Origin: Gemmatimonadota bacterium
Lineage (GTDB): Bacteria; Gemmatimonadota; Gemmatimonadetes; Longimicrobiales; RSA9
Length of the DNA: 22,051 nucleotides
Reading direction: 5' to 3'
Assembly: GCA_016207445.1 (NCBI GenBank)
Contig: JACQPS010000187.1
Location: forward strand, 1-22,051
Shown here one piece after another: positions 16,008 to 22,051 of this stretch; the first letter of the stretch is position 1; each line of letters starts with the position of its first letter. The notes beneath the pieces were generated by a model, which worked only from the letters and a program-made list of their open reading frames with translations, was not told the origin of the DNA and did no database searches. Position numbers and translations under genes: made by a program.

Positions 16008-17893
16008 AACCCGGCCGGCGACGGAAGGATTCGGACCCGCGCCTGCGCGCGTCCGAACAGGCGGTTGAATAGATCCAGCCCGAGCTCGCCCGCCAAGCCG
16101 GGCGTGAACTCGAAGTCGTAAGTCTCGCCCACGCCGATCGACAGCGTCGCGGGAACGAGCTGCCGCCGCACGGCTGGAACAGGCGCGCCGTCTTTGGCGA
16201 GCGGCAGCCACAGCACGGGAGTATCGCCCGCCGCCAGACGCACGTTCCACACCCCACCCGGGTTGATGTTGATCAGTCGCAGGCGGGTGCTCCGTCCCGC
16301 CTCGAGCTCCAGAACCGGGTCGCGCTGCCCGTTGATGAGGGGCGGCGCACGTGTTTGTGGTCCCCCCGTGCTGAACAGGACGATACGGTCCCGCTCCGCA
16401 TCGAAGCGCTCTCCCGGTTCGAGCACGATCAACGGACCGTACAGCCCCGACGTGAGCTGTGGCGCCTCGTCGAAGTGCGTGTGGTAGATGAACGTGCCCG
16501 CGCGCGGCGGCGTCATCTCGACCACGAACGAATCCCCCGGCGCGATCGCCGGCGCGACGCGCGCGCCGCTGCCACTCCAGCCGGACACGCCGTCGTAGTA
16601 GCTCTCCAGCTCGATGCCGTGCCAGTGGACGCTGGTCGGCTCGCTCAGCCGATTCACGACCGTGATGCGCACCGGCTCGCCCCGCGTGAGCACGAGCGGC
16701 GGCCCCGGGATCGTGATCGAGTCGGGCGCGGGCATCGCCTCCCCCGCCTGCAGCACGAACCCGTAACCGGGCCGGTCGCCCCAGCGCGCGGGCGAGCTCT
16801 GCACCAGCAGCCGCAGGCGACGCCGTTCCCGCGCGGTCGCCGACGTCGTCATCCCTCCCCGCGGCCGCACGTGCACGCCGATGGCCAGGCCGGCCATCAC
16901 GTCCAGCGCATGGTTCGTGGTGAGGTGTGGCGGTGCCTTCATCCCGCCCAGCCGCAGATCCGGCGCGATGTGGCCGAGCGTGTGGCAGTGCATGAGCCAG
17001 TTGCCGGCGCGATCGGGAACCCAGGTCAGCGAAAAAGTCCCGCCTGGCGGCACGCTCTCCGTCACGACTCGCTGCCGGTCCGATGGTGCATAGAGCGTGT
17101 CTATCGACGCCGTGCCGCGACTATTTACGCGAAAGTAGAAGCCGTGCAGGTGCATGGGATGAGGTCGGTCGCTGGCGTTGATCCAGCGCCAACGCACCGT
17201 GTCGCCCGCGCTGTGCTCGAGCCGGTCGGTGTGCGGCCACGACCGGCCGTTCACCGTGACCGCGCGAGTGTTGCCGAACGCGAGCCCGTTCACGATCGAG
17301 TCGGGGTCCACCCACACGCCGATCACGAACACGCGGTCGGCCGCCACGGGTCCGCGAGACGGATCTACGACGAATGCGCCCGTGAGCTGGCTGTCGATGC
17401 CGTACCGGTACGGGAGTGAGGCCGCGCCCGTCGTCGTTCCCCAGTAGAAGTAGGTACCCTGGGCGCCGGTGCTGAAGCGCATCTCACGCACCGCCCCGGG
17501 CGCGACGCGGATCGTGTCTCCCTCGGGGCCAGGGCGCGTGTGCAGCCCGTGCACGACCAGCGTGTCGGCGAGCTCGTTCCGCAGGCCGATCCGCAGCTCG
17601 GTTCCCGCGCGCACGCGGATCAGCGGCCCCGGGTTCGTTAGCGGACCACCTTCTTCTGCGAAGGCATGCACGACCTGGCCGGGGCCGGCCGCACCCTCCG
17701 GGTACCACATCCCCGTGCGCGCAACCAGTCGCACCCTCAGCACACCGCGCTCGAGCCGCCCCGCCGCCGTGCGATTCGAATTCGGCATGATGCTCGGCAG
17801 CGTGTCCGCGGGAGAACGCGCGGACGCCGCGCCGCTCGCGGCCAGCAGCAGGAACACGGGTACGAGCGACCGAAGTGACACCATGGTCTTCAT
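16004..17893 (-). CDS. Exported multicopper oxidase with swapped order of copper-ligand domains
   Basis: 629 residues. Signal peptide at 1-25 (VPVFLLLAASGAASA). Four cupredoxin-like parts. Part 1 (about 45-180) keeps only VVHGLH and YFYWGTTTGA, so it lacks the T2/T3 ligands. Part 2 (about 185-320) has HPMHLHG (H245, H248, H250) and HCHTLGH (H302, C303, H304, H308), the motifs normally at the C-terminus of laccases. Part 3 (about 395-495) has HWHG (H423, H425) and HTH (H471, H473), the motifs normally at the N-terminus. Part 4 (about 500-629) has no ligands. All ten His and the T1 Cys are present, so it should be active as an oxidase of organic or metal substrates in the periplasm. The start at 17893 overlaps the preceding gene as ATGA, indicating coupling. 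Confidence 0.9.
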   Translation of the reverse strand: MKTMVSLRSLVPVFLLLAASGAASARSPADTLPSIMPNSNRTAAGRLERGVLRVRLVARTGMWYPEGAAGPGQVVHAFAEEGGPLTNPGPLIRVRAGTELRIGLRNELADTLVVHGLHTRPGPEGDTIRVAPGAVREMRFSTGAQGTYFYWGTTTGAASLPYRYGIDSQLTGAFVVDPSRGPVAADRVFVIGVWVDPDSIVNGLAFGNTRAVTVNGRSWPHTDRLEHSAGDTVRWRWINASDRPHPMHLHGFYFRVNSRGTASIDTLYAPSDRQRVVTESVPPGGTFSLTWVPDRAGNWLMHCHTLGHIAPDLRLGGMKAPPHLTTNHALDVMAGLAIGVHVRPRGGMTTSATARERRRLRLLVQSSPARWGDRPGYGFVLQAGEAMPAPDSITIPGPPLVLTRGEPVRITVVNRLSEPTSVHWHGIELESYYDGVSGWSGSGARVAPAIAPGDSFVVEMTPPRAGTFIYHTHFDEAPQLTSGLYGPLIVLEPGERFDAERDRIVLFSTGGPQTRAPPLINGQRDPVLELEAGRSTRLRLININPGGVWNVRLAAGDTPVLWLPLAKDGAPVPAVRRQLVPATLSIGVGETYDFEFTPGLAGELGLDLFNRLFGRAQARVRILPSPAGF

Positions 17894-18474
17894 GTGACGA
17901 TCTGCAGCGCGCGCCTGCGGCGTTTCCAGATCCACAATCCGATCCCGACGCTCAGCAGCGCGGAGACGGCGACGGCAGCCAGAAATCCGCCAATGATGCC
18001 GAACAGCCGCTTCTCGAACCCGGCACCGATCGCGAACACGGCCTCACTCCCGGCGCCGGGCGGGTCGTACTCCCCGCTCAGCTCGTACCACCCCGGCTCC
18101 GCGATGTCGAAGCGGAATACCGATGTGCCCTCGCGCCCCGGCAGCGTGTAGCTGGAGTTGAAGTCCGGCGCCCGCAGCGGTACCTCTTGTCCCGTGCTTT
18201 TCGACGCGAGGCGGAGCGTCAACCCGGCCACGCCTTCCTCCCGGATCGAAAACACGCGCCCGCCCACGGCGCTCACTTGCTCGTAGAAGATGGTGTAGCC
18301 GCCCGGCTCGGCGAGGTAGAGGTTCTGCCTGCCCGGGAGCACCACCTGTTGCAGCGCCTCATCCAGCCTGGTGAGCGAGCGGAAGAGCAGCACGCCGGAA
18401 GCGCTCGCGCCGACAAGGACGGGGAGCGCGGCAAGCACGTAGTACCACCGGCTCGGAGCTGCGTCGCGGGTCAT
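17890..18474 (-). CDS. Two-pass membrane protein of unknown function, coupled to the multicopper oxidase
   Basis: 194 residues. Membrane segments at about 11-32 and 157-183 enclose a periplasmic region of about 120 residues rich in beta-strand signals (NLYLAEPGGYTIFYE, GVAGLTLRLASKSTGQEVPL, TSVFRFDIAEPGWYELSGEY). The cytoplasmic end is basic (WKRRRRALQ). No domain name is offered; similar bitopic beta-domain proteins are common and uncharacterised. The start at 18474 begins a sensible membrane protein; the frame stays open to 18681 only because the GGG-N3 array, read in this frame, encodes a run of Arg, Glu and Asp. No strong ribosome site is visible. Its TGA overlaps the ATG of the multicopper oxidase gene, suggesting joint production, perhaps as a membrane partner. 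Confidence 0.72.
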   Translation of the reverse strand: MTRDAAPSRWYYVLAALPVLVGASASGVLLFRSLTRLDEALQQVVLPGRQNLYLAEPGGYTIFYEQVSAVGGRVFSIREEGVAGLTLRLASKSTGQEVPLRAPDFNSSYTLPGREGTSVFRFDIAEPGWYELSGEYDPPGAGSEAVFAIGAGFEKRLFGIIGGFLAAVAVSALLSVGIGLWIWKRRRRALQIVT

Positions 18475-18533
18475 GGGTGATCCGGGTGCAGGGGTTGGCC
18501 GTGAGGTCAGGCAAGAAGCCGGATTCGATAGCC

Positions 18534-18605
18534 GATCCCGTTCCCGTTCCCGTTCCCGTTCCCGTTCCCGATCCCGTTCCCGATCCCGTTCCCGATCCCG
18601 ATCCC
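18534..18605 (-). repeat. GGG-N3 array of twelve units after the DHS-like gene
   Basis: On the + strand CCC occurs every 6 bases from 18537 to 18603, twelve times without interruption; the spacers are GAT or GTT. The minus strand, the transcript of the upstream gene, therefore has twelve GGG runs separated by ATC or AAC. It starts right at the foot of the hairpin next to the stop codon. Strong G-quadruplex potential. Confidence 0.92.
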
Positions 18606-18626
18606 GAGCGCGCCGCAGGCGCGCTC
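18606..18626 (-). terminator. GC hairpin abutting the DHS-like stop, no U-tract
   Basis: Minus strand: perfect 9-base stem (core AGCGCGCC / GGCGCGCT) with loop TGC. The first paired base is the G of the TAG stop (18628-18626). It is followed without spacer by the twelve-unit GGG-N3 array instead of Ts. Same layout as after lpdA. Confidence 0.55.
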
Positions 18627-19789
18627 TACCGATCGCGTTCCAGTGTGACCTGATGCTCTTCGCCGTGCCGGGCTCGCTCACGCACGGTTTCGCTGCGCGC
18701 GGCCCGCTCGTGCTCGTCCCTCAGACGGTCGAGCATCTCCTCGCGCCGCCGGAACAATCGCTTCGCTTCCCGGGGCGCGTGCCTGGCGAGCGCGTAGGTC
18801 GTGAGCAGCGGCAGCGCGATGGTGGAGTCGCAGTAGCACACGACCGCGTCCGGCAGCCGGTCCGGGTCGACCTTGCCCCAGCTCACGGCCTCGGCCGGTG
18901 TCGCGCCCGACAGCCCGCCCGTGTCCGGCCGCGCATCCGTGATCTGGAGGTAGAAGTCGTGCCCCTTCTCCTCGATGCCCAGCACCTCCTGGATCTGGGG
19001 CTCCGTCTGCAGCACGAAATTCTTGGGGCTGCCGCCGCCCAGGATCACCACGCCGGACTTGCCGCCGTGCCGCTTCGCGTCCAGCACGAGGGCCGCGGTC
19101 TCGTTGACATCCGCGCTCACGTCGAGCATGAGCTCGCCGCCCTGCAACGCCAGGGCGGCCACGTTCATGCCGATGGACGAGTCGCCCGGCGACGACGTGT
19201 AGACCGGCACATCGTACTCGAAGCACGCGGCGAGCAGCGACCTCCGGCCCTGCCTCAGCGCGCGCTCCCGCTCCGCCACGTACTTGCCGCACAGGTGGTG
19301 GAACTCGGCCGTCGACATGCGCCGCTGGAATTCGCGGCCCTGCATGATCTTGCGGAAGAACGCGTCCGTGTCCAGCAGCACCGAATAGTCGAAGAAGATG
19401 TCGTAGATGCGCACGACCTCTTCCTGGCGCAGCTCGACGTCCGACGTGAACGGGTTCCCCTGGTGCATCGACAGTCCCAGGCCGAAGTGCGTGTCGTGGT
19501 ACAGATTCGCGCCGGTCGACACGATCCAGTCCACGAAGCCGGACTCGACCAGCGGAATCAACGAGCTGATGCCCAGCCCGGCGGGCGTGAGCGCGCCGGT
19601 CAGCGAGACACCGACCGTGACGTCGTCCTCGAGCATCTTGCGCGTGAACAGCCGACACGCCTCGCGCAACCGTCCCGCGTTGTAAGCGAGGAAGGCGCCA
19701 TCGATCAGGTCGGGAACCGAGGTATCCGCCGCGAGGCGGCCGGGATCGATGCGTGCGCCCGAGAGGTAATGGCTCTTCTTACGTGCCAT
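18626..19789 (-). CDS. Deoxyhypusine synthase-like protein
   Basis: 387 residues. The family transfers the aminobutyl group of spermidine, via NAD, to a lysine of eIF5A in eukaryotes and archaea. Bacteria lack eIF5A, and some bacterial homologues make homospermidine or related polyamines, so this is probably a polyamine enzyme. The catalytic lysine is present: K306 in EAVSWGK. Other blocks are VSLTGALTPAGLG, STGANLYHDTHFG, PVYTSSPGDSSIGMN and the NAD-region GGGSPKNF (251-258). The C-terminus is an extra Arg/Glu-rich helix of about 45 residues. The ATG at 19789 lies inside the end of the LOG-family gene (11-base overlap), so translation is likely coupled. Its 3' end carries a hairpin and GGG-N3 array. 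Confidence 0.9.
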   Translation of the reverse strand: MARKKSHYLSGARIDPGRLAADTSVPDLIDGAFLAYNAGRLREACRLFTRKMLEDDVTVGVSLTGALTPAGLGISSLIPLVESGFVDWIVSTGANLYHDTHFGLGLSMHQGNPFTSDVELRQEEVVRIYDIFFDYSVLLDTDAFFRKIMQGREFQRRMSTAEFHHLCGKYVAERERALRQGRRSLLAACFEYDVPVYTSSPGDSSIGMNVAALALQGGELMLDVSADVNETAALVLDAKRHGGKSGVVILGGGSPKNFVLQTEPQIQEVLGIEEKGHDFYLQITDARPDTGGLSGATPAEAVSWGKVDPDRLPDAVVCYCDSTIALPLLTTYALARHAPREAKRLFRRREEMLDRLRDEHERAARSETVRERARHGEEHQVTLERDR

Positions 19790-20651
19790 TCGTCTTCTTG
19801 CCGCCCGCGACGGGTCGAGGCACGGGGCGCCGGAACCCGCCTCGGCCCGGCAGCGCCGGCGTCGCCTGACCTGGCGCCCTCGTGCCCTTGGCGGCGGCCA
19901 CGGCGCGGCGGCACTGCTCCTCGTAGCAGTCGACCACGACCTGGACGGCCTGCTCGGGCGAATCCGTGACGACCAGCAGGTCGAGGTCGTCCGTGGAGAT
20001 CTTGCCTTCGGCGAGCATGGTCGCGCGCAGCCATGCGAGCAGCCCCTGCCAGTAGCGGGTGCCCATCAGCACGACCGGGAAGTTGCGGACCTTGTCCGTC
20101 TGGATCAGCGTGAGCGCCTCGAACAGCTCGTCCATGGTGCCGAAGCCGCCGGGGAAGATGATGAACGCCTCGGCGTACTTCACGAACATCGTCTTGCGTA
20201 CGAAGAAGTAGTGGAAGCCGATGGCCGTGTTCACGTAGGCGTTCATGCCCTGCTCGAACGGCAGCTCGATGTTGCAGCCGACGGACCCGCCGCCCGCCTC
20301 CGCCGCGCCCTTGTTCGCTGCCTCCATCACGCCCGGGCCGCCGCCCGTGATCACGGCGAAGCCCGCCTGGGCCAGCAGACGACCCGTCACCTCGGCCGCG
20401 GCGTAGACCGGGTCGTCCGGCTTGATGCGCGCGCTGCCGAACACGCTGATCGCGGGGCCCAGGTTCGCGAGCGTGTCGAAGCCTTCCACGAACTCGCCCA
20501 TGATGCGGAAGACCCGCCACGGGTCCGTGTGCGTGAAGTCGACGGCCGGATGCGTGAGGTCGCGCGACAGCAGCCGCAGGTCTTCGGTCTGGCGGCCGCG
20601 GTTCAGCTCGGGCACCGGTTTCGCTGCCTCGATCTTCTTGCTCGAACCCAT
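19779..20651 (-). CDS. LOG-family protein (TIGR00730; nucleoside-5'-monophosphate phosphoribohydrolase fold)
   Basis: 290 residues. LOG proteins release the base from nucleoside 5'-monophosphates; many are wrongly called lysine decarboxylases. Both signatures are present: GGGPGVMEAAN (103-113) and PGGFGTMDE (167-175), plus the Arg-containing VRKTMF. An N-terminal head of about 60 residues and a Pro/Arg-rich tail (GRGGFRRPVPRPVAGGKK) extend the core. The start at 20651 is preferred because AAAGGAG precedes it by 8 bases; an ATG at 20681 with GGAGG 10 bases away is also possible. TAATTT at about 20698-20703 may be its -10 element, leaving roughly 40 bases of leader. First gene of a pair overlapping the DHS-like gene, and divergent from the zinc-ribbon gene. 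Confidence 0.88.
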   Translation of the reverse strand: MGSSKKIEAAKPVPELNRGRQTEDLRLLSRDLTHPAVDFTHTDPWRVFRIMGEFVEGFDTLANLGPAISVFGSARIKPDDPVYAAAEVTGRLLAQAGFAVITGGGPGVMEAANKGAAEAGGGSVGCNIELPFEQGMNAYVNTAIGFHYFFVRKTMFVKYAEAFIIFPGGFGTMDELFEALTLIQTDKVRNFPVVLMGTRYWQGLLAWLRATMLAEGKISTDDLDLLVVTDSPEQAVQVVVDCYEEQCRRAVAAAKGTRAPGQATPALPGRGGFRRPVPRPVAGGKKTNGT

Positions 20652-20703
20652 CGGAACGGCTCCTTTGCCACTTCGCGGCATCGCGATTCGCCCTCCAAAA
20701 TTA

Positions 20704-20781
20704 CCGCTCCGGCCTGGGCCGGGGCCAGGGAGAGCCGCACGATGCCCAGCCCGGCCGTCAGCCCCGGCCGAGCCGGAGCGG
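20704..20781. promoter_or_regulatory. 10-base inverted repeat in the divergent promoter region
   Basis: CCGCTCCGGC (20704-20713) and its exact reverse complement GCCGGAGCGG (20772-20781), 58 bases apart. One arm touches the putative -10 of the LOG-family gene and the other lies 6 bases before the -35 of the gene at 20823. It could be a looping operator or a chance product of high GC. Confidence 0.3.
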
Positions 20782-20787
20782 CTGCGG

Positions 20788-20822
20788 TGGACGGGAGCTT
20801 AGCGGCAGGCTAGCTTGAACTT
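20788..20822 (+). promoter_or_regulatory. Probable leaderless promoter of the zinc-ribbon/TPR gene
   Basis: TGGACG (20788-20793), 17 bases, TAGCTT (20811-20816), then 6 bases to the ATG at 20823. Each hexamer matches 4 of 6 consensus bases. The spacing puts the transcript start at the start codon, and no Shine-Dalgarno is present. Confidence 0.45.
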
Positions 20823-21557
20823 ATGCGTTGCCCTTCCTGCCAGACCGAAGCGGCGGGCGCCTTCTGCCCCGCCTGCGGCGCCCCTCTCCAGGGTGCGCAT
20901 TGTAGCACCTGCGACGCCGAGCTGGTCGCGGGTGCCCGCTTCTGCACGAGCTGCGGCGCGCCGGTCCGCCCGGCGCCGTCGCATCTCCCCTGGTACATCG
21001 CCGGCGCCGCGCTCATCGCGCTCATCGTCGCGCTGCTCTACCCCGCACTGAGCGATCGCGCGGAAACGAGCCGGGGCGACGTCGTCGCCCCCGCGTTCGC
21101 GCCGAACCCCATGTCCGCCGCGCCGCCGCCGCTCACCGGCACACCGCGCGAGCAGGCGGACCGATTGTTCAACCGCGTAATGACCGCGCGCGAAAGCGGG
21201 GACACGGCGCAAGCCAGCTTCTTCCTGCCGATGGCGATCACGGCGTACGAGCAGATGGGAGAGCTCGAGGCCGACGGCCTGTACCACCTGGGCGTACTCC
21301 GGCTCGCGGCAGGGAAATATTCCGCGGCGCGGGAAGCGGCGGAACGCATCCTGGCGGGCTCGGCCGATCACCTGCTGGGGCTCGCGCTGGCCACCGACGC
21401 CGCGGAGCGCGCGGGCGAGCGCGCCCGGGCGCGGGAATACGCCCGCCGCTTTCTCGCCGCCTACGAACGGGAGCGGGGCAAGCGCCTCCCCGAATATCAG
21501 GATCACGCGGCGATGCTGCCTGAGTACTACGAGCTGGCCCAGCGCCTGTCCAGCTGA
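20823..21557 (+). CDS. Double zinc-ribbon membrane protein with C-terminal TPR-like helices
   Basis: 244 residues. Two zinc ribbons at the N-terminus use C3, C6, C15, C18 and C27, C30, C41, C44. A membrane segment follows at about 57-74, then a Pro/Ala-rich linker. About 108-244 is helical, with TPR-like repeats (EADGLYHLGVLRLAAGKYSAAREAAERIL and following) and an end EYYELAQRLSS. The ribbons would be cytoplasmic and the helical part outside the membrane. This layout is common in proteins of unknown function and may be a structural or assembly factor; no reaction is expected. Probably transcribed as a leaderless mRNA. Its stop is one base away from that of the convergent pseudogene. Confidence 0.85.
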   Translation: MRCPSCQTEAAGAFCPACGAPLQGAHCSTCDAELVAGARFCTSCGAPVRPAPSHLPWYIAGAALIALIVALLYPALSDRAETSRGDVVAPAFAPNPMSAAPPPLTGTPREQADRLFNRVMTARESGDTAQASFFLPMAITAYEQMGELEADGLYHLGVLRLAAGKYSAAREAAERILAGSADHLLGLALATDAAERAGERARAREYARRFLAAYERERGKRLPEYQDHAAMLPEYYELAQRLSS

Positions 21558-21558
21558 T

Positions 21559-21877
21559 TCACTCCGGAAAAGCCATGCGATCGACGATGGCCCGAAACCG
21601 CGGCTCCGATCGGAGCGGATCCAGTCTCGGGTCCACCTTGATGAACAACACCTCCCAGTTCCGATCCTCGTAGGACTTTTCGAGCCAGTCCAGCGCCTCA
21701 TGCGCGCGGCGGAACCCGCTCTCCGCTCCCGCCCAGTCGTAGTCGAGGACCGATGCGAACGTGGCCAGGTCCACATGAGCGTCGGCCAGCGAGGAATCGA
21801 GCTCGATGGGCGCCCGCCAGGTAGGCGATCGCCCAGTGGATCAACTTGCGCCGTTGCAGGTGTTGCCAGAATTCCAT
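21559..21877 (-). pseudogene. Remnant of a large membrane TPR protein (internal deletions plus frameshift)
   Basis: The first 22 codons (from ATG 21877) give MEFWQHLQRRKLIHWAIAYL plus AG, the standard N-terminus of large membrane-anchored TPR proteins. At about 21808-21812 the frame shifts by one and continues as a TPR piece (IELDSSLADAHVDLATFASV, then DYDWAGAESGFRRA). This runs directly into the family's C-terminal end, WLEKSYEDRNWEVLFIKVDP and onwards to FRAIVDRMAFPE, stopping at 21559. Intact relatives have several hundred residues between these parts, so only a short head, one repeat and the tail survive. Its ATG overlaps the stop of the preceding gene (TGATG), so the 5' end is the original translational junction. 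Some peptide may still be made from either frame. Confidence 0.75.
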
Positions 21878-22051
21878 CACGGGAGCCCCGCGACGCTACG
21901 AGTGCGCTGCGGCAGCGCCGCACCGCGACGGAGAACCGTCCGCACCTCGCGCCTGCTCCAGCTCCCGACCGCGGGACCCTGGGCCGCGGACTTCACCGGG
22001 AACAGCGCGTTGAACAGCAGCTTGAACGTGCCCTGCGGCTGGCCGCGGAAC
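21877..22051 (-). CDS. C-terminal end of a probable M14-type peptidase (5' part beyond window)
   Basis: 57 codons to a TGA at 21879-21877. The visible start, FRGQPQGTFKLLFNALF, resembles the end of exported zinc carboxypeptidase (M14) proteins that I associate with Gemmatimonadota-like genomes. This is recalled similarity on a short segment, and the catalytic residues are outside the window. The last 35 or so residues (Arg/Ala-rich, ending TRSVAGLP) look unlike a structured tail and may be a frameshifted or diverged end. Overlaps the pseudogene start as TGATG. Confidence 0.45.
   Translation of the reverse strand, partial: FRGQPQGTFKLLFNALFPVKSAAQGPAVGSWSRREVRTVLRRGAALPQRTRSVAGLP

Noticed and set aside
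18534..18605. CRISPR-like array
   Set aside because: Units are 6 bases with no unique spacers and no cas genes are present.
18475..18681. N-terminal extension of the membrane protein gene containing an alternating Arg/Asp/Glu run
   Set aside because: The run is only the GGG-N3 array read in one frame. The array follows the stop of the previous gene and has the same form after lpdA, where it encodes nothing.
19779..20651. Lysine decarboxylase annotation for the LOG-family gene
   Set aside because: The GGGPGVMEAAN and PGGFGTMDE motifs define LOG phosphoribohydrolases; no pyridoxal phosphate domain is present.

Overview
The window is a gene-dense, very GC-rich (about 70 % by eye) stretch of a free-living aerobic bacterium. 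Three features make Gemmatimonadota or a neighbouring phylum the best guess, as inference only: the TPR protein whose N-terminus runs RRVPHILAIYLGASWAMVQF, the lipoprotein-rich content, and the probable leaderless promoters. No rRNA, tRNA, CRISPR array, insertion sequence or phage gene was seen. No gap between genes exceeds 300 bases.

Left part (1-5866). A sigma-54-type AAA+ activator, cut by the left edge, is transcribed leftwards. Divergent from it is selD, a selenophosphate synthetase that is itself a selenoprotein: an in-frame TGA replaces the usual active-site cysteine codon and a SECIS-like hairpin follows. A plain gene caller would truncate it. Convergent with selD is a leftward set: a membrane protein with helix-hairpin-helix C-terminus, two lipoproteins and an exported DinB-like protein.

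Centre (5989-13481, all leftward). A lipoate and pyruvate dehydrogenase block runs SDR epimerase, lipA, pdhA (E1 alpha), pdhB (E1 beta), E2, an unreported-looking 44-residue single-membrane-segment protein, then lpdA (E3). LipA makes the lipoyl sulfurs that E2 needs, and E1/E2/E3 together turn pyruvate into acetyl-CoA.

Right part (13695-22051). A rightward membrane-anchored TPR protein meets a leftward group: a LOG-family protein overlapping a deoxyhypusine-synthase-like protein, then a two-pass membrane protein coupled by ATGA to a multicopper oxidase whose copper-ligand motifs are in swapped order. Finally come a zinc-ribbon/TPR protein, the remnant of a large TPR membrane protein, and the end of a probable M14 peptidase.

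The most unusual region-wide pattern is at gene 3' ends. Five leftward genes have tandem microrepeats at or within a few dozen bases of their stop codon. Two of them (lpdA and the DHS-like gene) share one layout: a TAG stop, a perfect GC hairpin with a 3-base loop whose stem starts at the G of TAG, then at once an array of GGG-N3 units able to form an RNA G-quadruplex. This could be a non-canonical transcript end.
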